DNA of 47,808 nt from Cyanobacteria bacterium SBLK (GCA_017746715.1 JAGHZQ010000120.1:1-47808); one strand, 5' to 3'. Numbered from the stretch's first letter, positions 7,789 to 17,341 are shown. The notes: generated by a model from the letters alone, not told the origin. A program made the numbers and translations.

Positions 7789-8565
7789 ATGATTCAAGCG
7801 ATTGCCCCTTCAAGTTCTACCGCGAAAACCGAGGTTTTTCCGTCTTCTTTGCAAGTTTTGATCGATCGCATTCAGGCTCGAGTGCAACTCACTCCCGAAA
7901 CAATTGGCGAGTGCATTCTCGAAGCACGAGTCAGCGCCCGAGATTTAATGCCTTGGGCTGATTTCGATCATCCCATCGAGGATAGTTACGGTCGCCAGTT
8001 AGTTTATAGCAGTCACTGTTTTAAAATCATGGTCATGTCTTGGCGCGATCGCGACTATAGCGCCATTCACGACCACGGAGCGACAGAATGGGGTGCGGTG
8101 CAATGTTTTGGTCGGGGAGAACATTACGAGTATCGATTAGAAAATAGCATCTTGCGAACCGAGGGAAAAAGCGATTTTCAACCCGGAGAAGTGAAACTCG
8201 TCGATCGCTATCTCATTCACCAAATGGGCAATTTAAGCGGCGAATATTTCCTCAGCTTGCACGTTTACGGTTGCAATACTCCCGAGGGGACGATAACGGG
8301 AAATGCGCGACTTTTCGATCTCTGGGAGGAAAGCATTCAACGGGCCGATGGCGGTGCCTTTTTCGGGTTGCCCGAGGCGGAAATTAACGATCGCGCCTAC
8401 GGGTTGCGGGGCGATGGCGAAACCACCCTCCGCCATCATCGTCAAATGCGCGATCGCCTGTTGCAGATTTTGGCATTGCGATCGGATGCGGCGTTAAGTT
8501 TAAAATTGACGGGTTTAGAACGAGCGATCGCGGTTTTGTCGGCCAATGAGAGGAGCGATCGATAA
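7789..8565 (+). CDS. cysteine dioxygenase-like cupin
   Basis: 258 residues, preceded by AAGGAG eight bases before the ATG. The cupin metal triad is visible as H94-D-H96 and H144, the same spacing pattern as in cysteine dioxygenases, which bind Fe(II) through three His and oxidise thiols to sulfinates. The protein is longer than typical bacterial enzymes (about 200 residues) because of a helical C-terminal tail after residue 190 (RQMRDRLLQILAL). It lies between the GNAT and the amidotransferase genes, on the same strand. A thiol-containing product of the adjacent ATP-grasp ligase would be a natural substrate, but this is inference; plain cysteine oxidation is the conservative alternative. Confidence 0.8.
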   Translation: MIQAIAPSSSTAKTEVFPSSLQVLIDRIQARVQLTPETIGECILEARVSARDLMPWADFDHPIEDSYGRQLVYSSHCFKIMVMSWRDRDYSAIHDHGATEWGAVQCFGRGEHYEYRLENSILRTEGKSDFQPGEVKLVDRYLIHQMGNLSGEYFLSLHVYGCNTPEGTITGNARLFDLWEESIQRADGGAFFGLPEAEINDRAYGLRGDGETTLRHHRQMRDRLLQILALRSDAALSLKLTGLERAIAVLSANERSDR

Positions 8566-8726
8566 CCGCTTCAGCCAAAAAATTCTGGCCGATCTGCAAT
8601 CCTCATCATATCGATCGATTGATGTTAAAGTAGTTCTTTGGCTGTTGGGTATGGCAGGGCGATCGATTTGCCGAACGCCGAAAATACCCAAAAGTCTTTA
8701 TTTTTTCAACGGTTGAAAAGCGATCG

Positions 8727-10622
8727 ATGTGTGGAATCTGCGGGGTTGTCTATGCTGACTTGAATCGAACGGTCAATGCGAAATTAATCGAGCGCATGGC
8801 CGAACTTATTATCCATCGCGGTCCCGATGAAGGAGGCAATTACGTATCTGCAAATGTGGGCTTGGGGTCTCGTCGCCTTTCTATTATTGACCTCGATGGC
8901 GGTCGGCAACCCATCCATAATGAAAATCGAGATGTTTGGGTGGTTTTTAATGGAGAACTTTATAATTATAGAGAATTAAGTGCTTCTTTAACTCGTTTGG
9001 GTCACAAATTTTACACCGCCACCGATACAGAAATTTTAGTTCATGCCTACGAAGAATTCGGCGATGAATTCCTAGAATATCTCAATGGCATGTTTGCGTT
9101 TGCCTTGTGGGACGATCGCCGCAAAAGATTGATTATCGGGCGCGATCGCATGGGCATCAAACCGCTTTATTATACCCTGCACGACGATGCCTTAATTTTT
9201 GGCTCGGAACTGAAAACCATTCTCGCTTATCCTAATTTGCCCAGAGCGATCGATTTGGTTGCCTTAAACGAATATCTCAGTTTTGAATACATTCCCACCC
9301 CGAGAACCATCTTTCAAGGCATTTCTAAACTCCCTCCCGGCCATGCCTTAAGTTATTCAGAAGGGAAATTAAAAATCTGGCAATATTGGGATATTAATTT
9401 ATCTCGTAGCGAAAATATTAAACCCCGACGGGTGAAAGAATATGAATACGAACTCGTTGACGTGATTAAAGATGCCGTGCGGAAGGAAATGGTCAGCGAT
9501 GTTCCCGTTGGGGTACTTTTAAGCGGCGGTTTGGACTCCAGTACCATTGCTGCCATGATGTCAGAAATCGCCCCCGGCAACGTAAAAAGCTTTTCCATTC
9601 GTTTCGACGATCCCTCTTTTGATGAATCTCAATATGCGCGGAAAGTCGCCCATCATTTACAAACGGAACATTACGAACTGACTTTAACACCGAAATTAAC
9701 TTTAGATTTAGTGCCGCAACTGGCTCAATTTCTCGACGAACCGTTAGGCGATTCGTCGATTATTCCCACCTTTTTACTCTCCCAATTTACCCGCCATCAC
9801 GTTAAAGTTGCCTTGGGGGGAGATGGTGGGGACGAGTTATTTGCGGGATATTCGACCCTACAAGCGCATCGCTTAGTAGAGTATTACGAATGGTTATTAC
9901 CGGGATTTGTTCGCCATCGGCTCATTCCTTGGTTTGTCGATCGCTTACCGGTTTCTTTTGATAATATCAGTTTTGATTTTAAATTGCGGCGTTTTATTGC
10001 CGGACGGGGAATTCCTATCGTCATGCGACACCATCAATGGTTGGGTTCGTTTACCATCGCACAAAAACGGCAACTCCTCGAACCGTGGACGCAATTACAA
10101 GAAAAAGATACCTATCAAATTGCCTTTAACCACCAGCAGAAATCTCAGGTGAAAGAAGCCTTAAATCAGTTATTATATTGCGATTTAAAACTCTATTTAG
10201 AAGGTAATATTTTACCGAAAGTCGATCGCGCCAGCATGGCCAATTCCTTAGAGGTTCGAGTTCCTTTACTCAATCATACTTTAGTAGAGTACGCCGCACA
10301 AATGCCCCACAGTCTCAAATTACGGGGTTTAACGACTAAATATATCCTGCGTCGTGCCATGCGAAAACACCTGCCAAAAGAGATTATGAAACGGGGCAAA
10401 AAGGGATTTAATATGCCCGTCGCTAAATGGTTGACCAAAGAATTGCGCCCCTTGGTTGAAGATATGCTTTCTCGAGACAGATTGCAACGGGAAGGCTTTT
10501 TTAATGTGGATTGCGTGCAGCGATTGTTACAAGATCATATGAGCGGGAAAGCCGATCGCCGGAAGTTATTATGGACGCTGTTGGTCTTTGAAATGTGGTA
10601 CGAACATTGGGGAACGGGATGA
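8727..10622 (+). CDS. asnB: asparagine synthetase-type glutamine amidotransferase
   Basis: 631 residues. MCGICG places the nucleophile Cys2 directly after the initiator Met. RGPDEGG and FNGELYNYREL follow as in class II glutamine amidotransferases (about residues 1-200). The synthetase half carries the PP-loop SGGLDSS at 266-272 and GGDGGDELFAGY near 370. The enzyme hydrolyses glutamine and transfers ammonia to an adenylated carboxylate, classically aspartate. At about 630 residues it matches the longer subgroup often found in exopolysaccharide/exosortase loci rather than the ~550-residue core AsnB. A PEP-CTERM protein lies 6 kb downstream. Aspartate amidation or amidation of a pathway intermediate are both possible. 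Confidence 0.9.
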   Translation: MCGICGVVYADLNRTVNAKLIERMAELIIHRGPDEGGNYVSANVGLGSRRLSIIDLDGGRQPIHNENRDVWVVFNGELYNYRELSASLTRLGHKFYTATDTEILVHAYEEFGDEFLEYLNGMFAFALWDDRRKRLIIGRDRMGIKPLYYTLHDDALIFGSELKTILAYPNLPRAIDLVALNEYLSFEYIPTPRTIFQGISKLPPGHALSYSEGKLKIWQYWDINLSRSENIKPRRVKEYEYELVDVIKDAVRKEMVSDVPVGVLLSGGLDSSTIAAMMSEIAPGNVKSFSIRFDDPSFDESQYARKVAHHLQTEHYELTLTPKLTLDLVPQLAQFLDEPLGDSSIIPTFLLSQFTRHHVKVALGGDGGDELFAGYSTLQAHRLVEYYEWLLPGFVRHRLIPWFVDRLPVSFDNISFDFKLRRFIAGRGIPIVMRHHQWLGSFTIAQKRQLLEPWTQLQEKDTYQIAFNHQQKSQVKEALNQLLYCDLKLYLEGNILPKVDRASMANSLEVRVPLLNHTLVEYAAQMPHSLKLRGLTTKYILRRAMRKHLPKEIMKRGKKGFNMPVAKWLTKELRPLVEDMLSRDRLQREGFFNVDCVQRLLQDHMSGKADRRKLLWTLLVFEMWYEHWGTG

Positions 10623-10685
10623 TTGAATAACGAGCGATCGCATTCCTTCAAGAAGTTAACAAAAATTTAGCCATCGCTAGGTCAA

Positions 10686-11000
10686 TTATCGGGAGCTAAA
10701 CCCATTGCAAAAAGGCGATCTCTCAATTCCTGTAATACTTTTTTGCTTGTTTTTTTCCTGTCGTTCTCGTTCGTAAATGAGATAATATGGAATCCGTCCA
10801 AGTCGTGGAAAGTTGGGGCGATTTAATTTGATTTGAGGAATAATGCCGGTTATTTGTTGGAAATGCTGGATGAGAGGAGCGATCGCATCGGCTAAATCCT
10901 GACAATCTTCAATCTTGCCAGGATTCTTCTCGTAATGTCGCGACAGCTTGCCGGGTTTCTGGGAGTGCCATCGACCCCATCTTCTTAGAGCGCGTGCCAT
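10686..11000 (-). CDS. small basic hypothetical protein (uncertain)
   Basis: A 104-residue open frame starts with ATG at 11000 on the minus strand, in the 549-base gap between the amidotransferase and MFS genes. It is basic, with an Arg-rich start (MARALRRWGR), a helical middle (DLADAIAPLIQHFQQI) and a tail YYLIYERER. I do not recognise it. The composition is not obviously spurious, but no clear ribosome binding site is present. Otherwise the gap 10623-11171 holds nothing I can identify. Confidence 0.35.
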   Translation of the reverse strand: MARALRRWGRWHSQKPGKLSRHYEKNPGKIEDCQDLADAIAPLIQHFQQITGIIPQIKLNRPNFPRLGRIPYYLIYERERQEKNKQKSITGIERSPFCNGFSSR

Positions 11001-11171
11001 CCCGACAAAAAAGATCGCTATAAGCGGAATGATAACAAGGGCGCATCCTCAATGCTCGGACAAACCCAGTTACGATCGCATAATTCTTTTTTTATCCTAA
11101 CGATTTTGTTAAAAATTCTTGACCTTTTACAATAGGGAATTGAGAGATAAACCGATCGCCCTTATTAGATA

Positions 11172-12596
11172 ATGCAATTGTTTGAAGAACGAGAACGCCA
11201 AACCCCCCCCGACGATTCCCCCCCAACCGTCGCAAAATCTGCCGATTGCCCCCCCCCAAAACCAGACGGGGACGATCGCTCCTCCTCGGAACGCGGTTTG
11301 CTTCCCGTTCTGAAAAACCCGCGCTTTCTGATTTTATGGTTCGGTCAAATCTTCTCGCAACTGGCGGATAAGGTTTACATCGTCCTCATGGTGGCCTTGG
11401 TCTCCACTCATTTTCATGTTAGCGAAAGCCATATCGGAACGTGGGTTTCGGCGATTTCGATTGCCTTAACCATTCCGGCGATCTTATTCGGTTCTCTCGC
11501 AGGGGTTTTTGTGGATCGCTGGTTTAAAAAAGATATTCTCGTGACCAGTAATATTTTGCGAGGGATATTTGTTCTCGCTATTCCCCCTTTACTCTGGTTC
11601 TCTGCCGACTGGGGCAATCTTTGGGGCGTTCCTTGGGGGTTTTGCCTGCTGTTACTCGTGACCTTTTTAGTTTCCACCTTTACTCAATTCTTTGCGCCTG
11701 CCGAACAGGTTACCATTCCTCTCATCGTCCGACGCGATCTCCTCATTCCCGCCAACTCCATCTATGCGACTACCATAATGGCCCTGTTGATCGTGGGTTT
11801 TGCCGTCGGCGAACCCCTCCTCGCCCTCGCCGATCGCCTCCTTCGCGCGCTCGTTCCGACTTGGTCTTTCGGTCAAGCGCTTTTGGTGGGAAGTGCCTAT
11901 ACCCTCGCCGGACTGATTCTTCTCTTCCTCAAAACTGGTGAAAAACGAGAGAGTGGCGATCGCGAACATCCCCACGTTTTCCAAGATATTTGGGATGGCA
12001 TTCTCTATTTAAGAGACGATCGTCGAGTTCGCAATGCCCTCATTCAAATTACCAGTCTCTTTTGTATTTTCGCCGCCCTGACGATTTTAGCGGTGCCCCT
12101 TGCCGCCGCCATTCCCGAAATTAATGCCCAGCAGTTCGGCTTCTTGCTGGCATCGGGGGGAATTGGCTTGGGACTGGGGGCGACGATTTTAGGACAGTGG
12201 GGACAGCACCTCCCGCGCACGGGGCTGAGTTTTTGGGGTTTCATCGTCTTAGCTCTTTCCTTAGTCGGTTTATCTTTTAGCGATCGCTCTCTCGGGTTAG
12301 CCCTCCTCGTCATGGCTGCCTGCGGTGCTTGTGCCGCGACGATTTACGTTCCCATGCAAACCACCATTCAAGACCAAACCCCCGAAGATATGCGAGGGAA
12401 AGTATTTGGACTGCAAAATAATGCCGTCAATATCGCCCTCTCTCTCCCCTTAGCCCTTGCAGGAGTCGCCCAATCTTTGTGGGGGTTGCGTCCGGTTTTA
12501 TGGGGACTGGCTGCCGTCGCGATCGCAACGGGTTTCCTCAATTGGTACATTTCCCGCCCGAGCGTGTTAACATCAAGCCAAGTTAAGAAATCATAA
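11172..12596 (+). CDS. major facilitator superfamily transporter
   Basis: 474 residues. The first ~45 are hydrophilic and Pro-rich, then about twelve membrane segments follow. The sequence between segments 2 and 3 (GVFVDRWFKK) is the MFS loop motif. A second-half counterpart is degenerate. The layout resembles the MFS_3/enterobactin-exporter-like proteins of about 420 residues, with an extra cytoplasmic N-terminal tail. An export role for a product of the preceding ATP-grasp/GNAT/cupin/amidotransferase genes is conceivable, but the 549-base gap makes a shared transcript doubtful. Substrate unknown. Confidence 0.85.
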   Translation: MQLFEERERQTPPDDSPPTVAKSADCPPPKPDGDDRSSSERGLLPVLKNPRFLILWFGQIFSQLADKVYIVLMVALVSTHFHVSESHIGTWVSAISIALTIPAILFGSLAGVFVDRWFKKDILVTSNILRGIFVLAIPPLLWFSADWGNLWGVPWGFCLLLLVTFLVSTFTQFFAPAEQVTIPLIVRRDLLIPANSIYATTIMALLIVGFAVGEPLLALADRLLRALVPTWSFGQALLVGSAYTLAGLILLFLKTGEKRESGDREHPHVFQDIWDGILYLRDDRRVRNALIQITSLFCIFAALTILAVPLAAAIPEINAQQFGFLLASGGIGLGLGATILGQWGQHLPRTGLSFWGFIVLALSLVGLSFSDRSLGLALLVMAACGACAATIYVPMQTTIQDQTPEDMRGKVFGLQNNAVNIALSLPLALAGVAQSLWGLRPVLWGLAAVAIATGFLNWYISRPSVLTSSQVKKS

Positions 12597-12690
12597 GATT
12601 GTTAAAAATCGATTTCTAACTGTTAACTGAATGGATGGATGTTTGTCAAAATATCCAAACCAATCGCCGATAACCGTTAAAAACGATTGA

Positions 12691-13842
12691 ATGCACATCG
12701 CTTGGCTGGGAAAAAAATCACCATTTTGCGGCAATGTCACCTACGGTCGCGAAATCACTAATGCTTTGTTAGATCGCGGGCATCGCGTCAGTTTTCTGCA
12801 CTTTGCTCAAGAAGACTTCGCGGATAAAACATGGCGATCGGATTGTCCGGAAGTGGTTTTGCCCTTTTTATACAAGTCGCAGGTTTACACCATTCCCACC
12901 CTGCGATCGAGTCAGATTCTCACGCGATCGCTGGCCAAATTAAAACCGAATATCGTTCACGCTTCTCTCACTCTCTCCACTCTCGATTTTCGCCTGCCAG
13001 AGATTTGTGACGATCTCGATATCCCGTTAATTGCCACGTTTCACCCCCCCTTCGATAGCAAACTTCGCAATCTCAAATCCAGCACGCAGTTTATTACCTA
13101 TCAACTCTACGCGCCGTTTTTAGCCAATTACGATCGCGTTATTATTTTCTCCAATCTCCAAAAAGATCTCCTCACGCGTTTGGGAGTTCCCTCGCGCAAA
13201 CTTGCCGTGATTCCTAATGGCGTAGACGTGCAGAAATATTCCCCCGGAATTTCCCATTTTAAAGCCAGAATTAAAACCGATCGTCTCTTTGTTTATATGG
13301 GACGCATTTCCACGGAAAAGAATGTGGAAGCCATGTTAAAGGCGTGGAAATTGTCGAATATGGGATCGGAGTGCAAGTTAATTATTGTCGGTGACGGACC
13401 TCTGAAAAGCACTTTAGAACCTTTTTACGATCTCGAAGATGGTATCATTTGGCACGGGTTTGAAAGTAACGAACAGAAACGTATTGAAATTCTCAGGGCT
13501 GCGGATGCGTTTATTTTGCCGTCTCTTGTGGAAGGCTTATCCCTTTCCTTATTGGAAGCAATGGCTTGCGGGGTTGCCTGTATTGCCACGGATGCAGGGG
13601 CAGATGGAGAAGTGTTAGAAGGGGGTGCGGGTGTTACCATTGCGACTCAAGGGGTGACAACGCAATTAAAAACCCTCCTGCCTATTTTTCGCGATCAGCC
13701 AGAACTCACTCAACTTCTGGGTTATAAAGGCAGGCAGCGCGTTTTAGAACGTTATACCCTCAGCCGCAATATTGCCTCGGTAGAGCAACTTTATGGAGAG
13801 ATGTTGCAGTCGAGACAAATCCCGTTGAGTCGTTGGGCTTGA
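12691..13842 (+). CDS. glycosyltransferase family 4 (GT-B fold)
   Basis: 383 residues. The N-terminal acceptor domain begins MHIAWLGKKSPF, and a Gly-containing loop (GREITNALLDRGH) follows. The C-terminal nucleotide-sugar domain has GRISTEKN near residue 207, IVGDGPL near 232 and the EX7E motif with E281 and E289 (EGLSLSLLEAMACG). These are the marks of retaining GT4 enzymes, which transfer a sugar from UDP/GDP-sugar to lipids, polysaccharides or small molecules. No membrane segment is seen, so it should be cytoplasmic or peripherally bound. It lies 94 bases after the MFS gene on the same strand; its acceptor cannot be read from the sequence. Confidence 0.88.
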   Translation: MHIAWLGKKSPFCGNVTYGREITNALLDRGHRVSFLHFAQEDFADKTWRSDCPEVVLPFLYKSQVYTIPTLRSSQILTRSLAKLKPNIVHASLTLSTLDFRLPEICDDLDIPLIATFHPPFDSKLRNLKSSTQFITYQLYAPFLANYDRVIIFSNLQKDLLTRLGVPSRKLAVIPNGVDVQKYSPGISHFKARIKTDRLFVYMGRISTEKNVEAMLKAWKLSNMGSECKLIIVGDGPLKSTLEPFYDLEDGIIWHGFESNEQKRIEILRAADAFILPSLVEGLSLSLLEAMACGVACIATDAGADGEVLEGGAGVTIATQGVTTQLKTLLPIFRDQPELTQLLGYKGRQRVLERYTLSRNIASVEQLYGEMLQSRQIPLSRWA

Positions 13843-13844
13843 AT

Positions 13845-13872
13845 CAGTTATCAGTTATCGGTTATTGGTTAT
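13845..13872 (+). repeat. heptameric short repeat (CAGTTAT type)
   Basis: Four consecutive 7-base units, CAGTTAT twice, then CGGTTAT and TGGTTAT, directly follow the stop of the glycosyltransferase gene. The 148 bases to the next gene hold nothing else recognisable. Confidence 0.65.
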
Positions 13873-13990
13873 CGGTGAATGGCAAAAGTCCTTCTTTTAT
13901 TTCGAGCGATCGCCTTGACCAAAGCACTACAATCCCTTTTTAATGAGAAAGAGTTTCAATTAAGAGCAATCTCTACTCTAGCTTTCCTCT

Positions 13991-15046
13991 ATGTCAAACC
14001 CAGAATCGATTATCCTGCATCTCGATCGCGTTATCAAGAAATTTGCTACTTTAAAACACCCTGTCGTTAACGATATTTCCTTACACCTCGATCGCGGGGA
14101 AATCTTGACGCTTTTGGGTCCGTCTGGGTGCGGAAAAACGACTTTATTGCGAGCGATCGCTGGGTTTGAGGCGTTGGATGGGGGAAGTATCGTTATTGCT
14201 GGGAATCTCGTCTCAAAACGCGGTTATTGCCTGCCTCCAGAACAAAGAGGGGTTGGGATGGTGTTTCAAGATTATGCCCTGTTTCCCCATTTGATGGTAC
14301 GGGATAATATCGCCTTTGGGTTGACCCATCAAGGCGGAAAATTAACGGCGGAGATCCGGCAGCGCGTGGGGGAAGTCCTGCAATTGGTGGGTTTGAGCGG
14401 TTTGGGCGATCGCTATCCCTATCAAATTTCTGGAGGGCAGCAACAGAGGGTAGCTTTAGCGAGAGCACTAGCACCCCGTCCGGCTTTGGTGTTATTGGAC
14501 GAGCCTTTGAGTAATTTAGACGTACAAGTGAGATTGCACCTGCGGCAAGAACTGCGAAATATTTTGAAGGCTGCGGGAACTTCGGCAATTTTTGTAACTC
14601 ACGATCAGGAGGAGGCCCTCTCGATTTCCGATTCCGTGGGGGTGATGCAGGGGGGATTCTTGGAACAGGTGGGAACTCCGGAGGAGATTTATTTACAGCC
14701 GGCTTCTCGGTTTGTAGCGGATTTTGTCACCCAAGCTAATTTTATCCCGGCTTCCTATTCTGAGGCGGGTTGGGAAACGGAATTGGGGTATTTTCAGGGC
14801 AAAATTGAGGAGGTTGAAAAGGGGGAGTTAATGGTACGTCAGGAGGAGATTGTTTTGCAGCCGGATGAGGGGGGAAATGGGACGATTCGCGATCGCCAGT
14901 TTCTCGGGCGAGAGCATTGTTATCGGGTGGAAATGGCTTCAGGACGGGAATTAATTGCGCGATCGCAAGCGGGTAAGGGGTTGGCGATCGGGACAAAAGT
15001 GAAAGTTGGTTTAGAGTTACAATCTCCGAAAGTGTTTCCCCTTTAA
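13991..15046 (+). CDS. ABC transporter ATPase, Fe3+/spermidine (FbpC/PotA) type
   Basis: 351 residues. Walker A GPSGCGKTT is at 43-51, the Q-loop in VFQDYALFPHL, the signature SGGQQQR near 147, Walker B LVLLDEPLSNLD near 166-177 and the switch His in FVTHDQEEA near 203. The last ~100 residues form a TOBE-like regulatory domain, as in FbpC, PotA and CysA. It hydrolyses ATP to drive import through a separate permease. No permease or binding protein gene is adjacent, so it is an orphan ATPase that must pair with subunits encoded elsewhere. FutC/FbpC (iron) is the most likely class, but spermidine and sulfate relatives cannot be excluded. Confidence 0.85.
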   Translation: MSNPESIILHLDRVIKKFATLKHPVVNDISLHLDRGEILTLLGPSGCGKTTLLRAIAGFEALDGGSIVIAGNLVSKRGYCLPPEQRGVGMVFQDYALFPHLMVRDNIAFGLTHQGGKLTAEIRQRVGEVLQLVGLSGLGDRYPYQISGGQQQRVALARALAPRPALVLLDEPLSNLDVQVRLHLRQELRNILKAAGTSAIFVTHDQEEALSISDSVGVMQGGFLEQVGTPEEIYLQPASRFVADFVTQANFIPASYSEAGWETELGYFQGKIEEVEKGELMVRQEEIVLQPDEGGNGTIRDRQFLGREHCYRVEMASGRELIARSQAGKGLAIGTKVKVGLELQSPKVFPL

Positions 15047-15144
15047 TCTAAATAACCCTCTTTTGTCACCCTGGGAAAAGCAAAATCGGAGTCAAATTCC
15101 CAAATTCAATCCGGACATGGTATTCAGCATTTTTTGAATTGATT

Positions 15145-15166
15145 AGTCCTCTTCGAGAGGACTTTT
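15145..15166 (+). terminator. rho-independent terminator-like hairpin
   Basis: AGTCCTCT (15145-15152) and AGAGGACT (15156-15163) form a perfect 8-bp stem with a TCG loop, followed by TTT. It lies 99 bases after the ABC ATPase stop codon. Confidence 0.6.
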
Positions 15167-15214
15167 CGTATGAGACGGAGGTTTTGAAACCCCGGCGGAT
15201 CGCGATACCGACTC

Positions 15215-15325
15215 ATACCAAATCCGCACTGCTGAGGAGGTATTCCCAGCGGGCGTTGCATGCAACGCCCCTACAGGATTACAGGCGATTGCGTGAATAC
15301 AGTCTGTAGTAACTGGATTTGGTAT
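15215..15325. repeat. MITE-like element with terminal inverted repeats and internal palindrome
   Basis: ATACCAAATCC (15215-15225) and GGATTTGGTAT (15315-15325) are perfect 11-bp inverted ends. Between them a perfect 20-bp palindrome occupies 15251-15270 (centre GCATGC), and TACAG-T-CTGTA lies near the right end. No coding capacity is present. I recall similar GGGCGTTGC palindromes as dispersed repeats in cyanobacteria. Whether it is mobilised by a transposase in trans cannot be told here. Confidence 0.6.
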
Positions 15326-15429
15326 CACGGAGCGATCGCGAGGATAGTTGCATTGCTTCGGGAGGAAATGAAACGAGCGATCGCTAATCTCTCGAATGAG
15401 AACTTTTTTACTGAATGAGAGACGAGACC

Positions 15430-16331
15430 CAATCCCGTAGAGATAAGGCGTGCCTTATCTCGACTTCAGACAAATATGAAGGAAATGATAGCAATCAAGA
15501 AAATAGATCGGTAATTACACCAAATCCAAAAAATTACTATGGATAGCATTTCTTTTTCAATCTCATTGAATATGAAGGCAGAAAAGTAAATCAATAAAAT
15601 ATTTCAGTAATTGCACGAAATCTTTAAAACTAAATTCAAAAACTGTTTTTATTCGATCTAAGTAAACAACGAATTAGATCGCAAGTCGCAAAAAGCACCT
15701 CAGTAATTATATCAGATTGATAAAGTTAGTTTTTACGTCACAGATCGATTTAAAATAATAAAAAATTAAAATAAATACTCAATATATATTATTCTGAAAT
15801 AACAAAAAATAAATATTTTTCTAAGCTAAATTTTTATTTTTATTTTCGAAAAATATTCTATTTCATAGAAAAACTTTCTTAATTTTAAAAATAAATTCAA
15901 TTGTTCTTTACAGTCATAAAAATACAAATAAAAGATATTTTTGACAAAAACAGTATTGTTTTTGTCAATTTATATATATTTTTAATCATTTTAAAAATGT
16001 AAGTTTGTTTTTTAATGTAAATCTTGGACAAATTTAATGTTTTTATATTATATTTATATTTGTTGCAATATTTTGATTTTTAATATTTCTCGATCCAATA
16101 TGAAAAACAAGCTACTGATAATATTTGAACCTTATTATTGTAAAATTTATCTGAAAATATATTTAAAATAGCGATCGCGATCGCTACCTTAAACTGCTTC
16201 AGATCGCTGTTTTTTTGTTATTTCTATCATCGCGATCGCCCCCATGAAATCATCAAAAATTAGTGATAATATTCACAAAGCCAAAGATGATGCGATCGCC
16301 TTAAAATATAAACACAAATAAGACAATAAGA
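15430..16331. other. AT-rich non-coding region upstream of the PEP-CTERM gene
   Basis: About 900 bases without a plausible gene. From roughly 15740 to 16160 the sequence is strongly AT-rich (long A/T runs, almost no HIP1 sites), unlike all flanking DNA. HIP1 sites reappear at about 16170. It may hold promoters of the PEP-CTERM gene or be a relic of transferred DNA; I see no specific motif. Confidence 0.6.
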
Positions 16332-17060
16332 ATGTCAAGAAAAAAACAATCTGCAAGCATCATGAAACTCCCTGCTATCCTCTCCAAAGTTGCCAAAGCG
16401 GCGATTGCCCTTCCCCTCGTTACCGCCAGTCTCGCGTTTAACGCCGCTTCTGCCGAAGCAGGCGCACTCTCCGGTAGTTTCCAAATCGGCAGCCTCTTTA
16501 CCAAACTGAACCTATCTAAAGATGGTCTCGATTTTTCCAATCCCTACACCGATCCGGCTGAAGTGCTCATATCGGGCGCGACAGGAGATTTTGTCGGTTT
16601 CAACAGCGCCTTTATCGCCGACTTGATTCCGATCGATGCAACCCCCACGCCGTTCTTGGATTTAAGTGTCGCCATTCCTTTCCCAGATGCCCAGAAGTCG
16701 GCAGATGGCAAATATGTTTTCAACGTGACTCAATCTTCCGGTCTCATCGTGACGCAAGAAGAAGCTGGCGTACTGGGGATTAATGTAGAATTAGATGGTG
16801 TGTTCCGCGTCGATGCTAATGATGCGTCTTTAGGTCAATCTAAAGGGCAATCTATCCTAACCTTCCAATTAGCTGAAGCAGGAATTACAGTGACATCTTT
16901 TGAACGGCGTTTGGCAAGTGGGGAAATCTTTAGCGATCTGACCTTCTCCGGTGCAGCTTTTACCGCGACAGAAGACGTTCCCGAACCCGGTGCGATCTTG
17001 GGATTGTTGGCAGTGGGCGGCATTGCTGGAACGACAATGTGCAAGCAAAAGGAAGGATAA
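16332..17060 (+). CDS. PEP-CTERM sorting domain protein, exported
   Basis: 242 residues. The N-terminus has basic residues followed by a hydrophobic stretch (about 24-36) and an Ala-rich cleavage region ending near ASAEAGA, a signal peptide. An internal ATG (codon 11) is an alternative start. The C-terminus carries VPEPGAILGLLAVGG, then a Lys-containing tail, which is the PEP-CTERM sorting signal of about 25 residues recognised by an exosortase. The body is acidic and beta-rich without identifiable catalytic motifs. The protein is predicted to be exported and processed at the outer surface or into an extracellular matrix. No exosortase gene is in the window. Confidence 0.85.
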   Translation: MSRKKQSASIMKLPAILSKVAKAAIALPLVTASLAFNAASAEAGALSGSFQIGSLFTKLNLSKDGLDFSNPYTDPAEVLISGATGDFVGFNSAFIADLIPIDATPTPFLDLSVAIPFPDAQKSADGKYVFNVTQSSGLIVTQEEAGVLGINVELDGVFRVDANDASLGQSKGQSILTFQLAEAGITVTSFERRLASGEIFSDLTFSGAAFTATEDVPEPGAILGLLAVGGIAGTTMCKQKEG

Positions 17061-17110
17061 GCACTCACAAGCGTTTTTCTCGATAACGCATATTTCGCCA
17101 TCCTCAAATT

Positions 17111-17192
17111 AAGCGATCGGCGGGCAGGAGAATCAGCATTATTATTCAATTCGTACGCTTATCCCCTGCCCATCCTGCGATTACGATCGCTT
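17111..17192. other. inverted repeat between convergent genes
   Basis: AAGCGATCG (17111-17119) and GGGCAGG (17122-17128) pair with CGATCGCTT (17184-17192) and CCTGCCC (17165-17171). The gap 17061-17341 lies between the convergent PEP-CTERM and GGDEF/EAL genes, so a bidirectional transcription stop is possible. Nothing else is recognisable in these 281 bases. Confidence 0.4.
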
Positions 17193-17341
17193 GTTATCCA
17201 ACCTCCAAAGCAACGATGCAATCGCATTCACCCACACTGCCATACTTGATAGATGCGATCGCCTCATCCATTTTGAATTAATCTCAAGTCTGGATAATTC
17301 GCAGGCTTTTCGTGCAAAATTCTTCTCCCCCCGCTCCCTCA

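Noticed and set aside
13879..14070. 63-residue open frame before the ABC ATPase
   Set aside because: It overlaps the true ABC start in another frame and has no family features.
15143..15328. Minus-strand 61-residue open frame
   Set aside because: It lies across the terminator hairpin and the palindromic MITE-like element and has no coding character.
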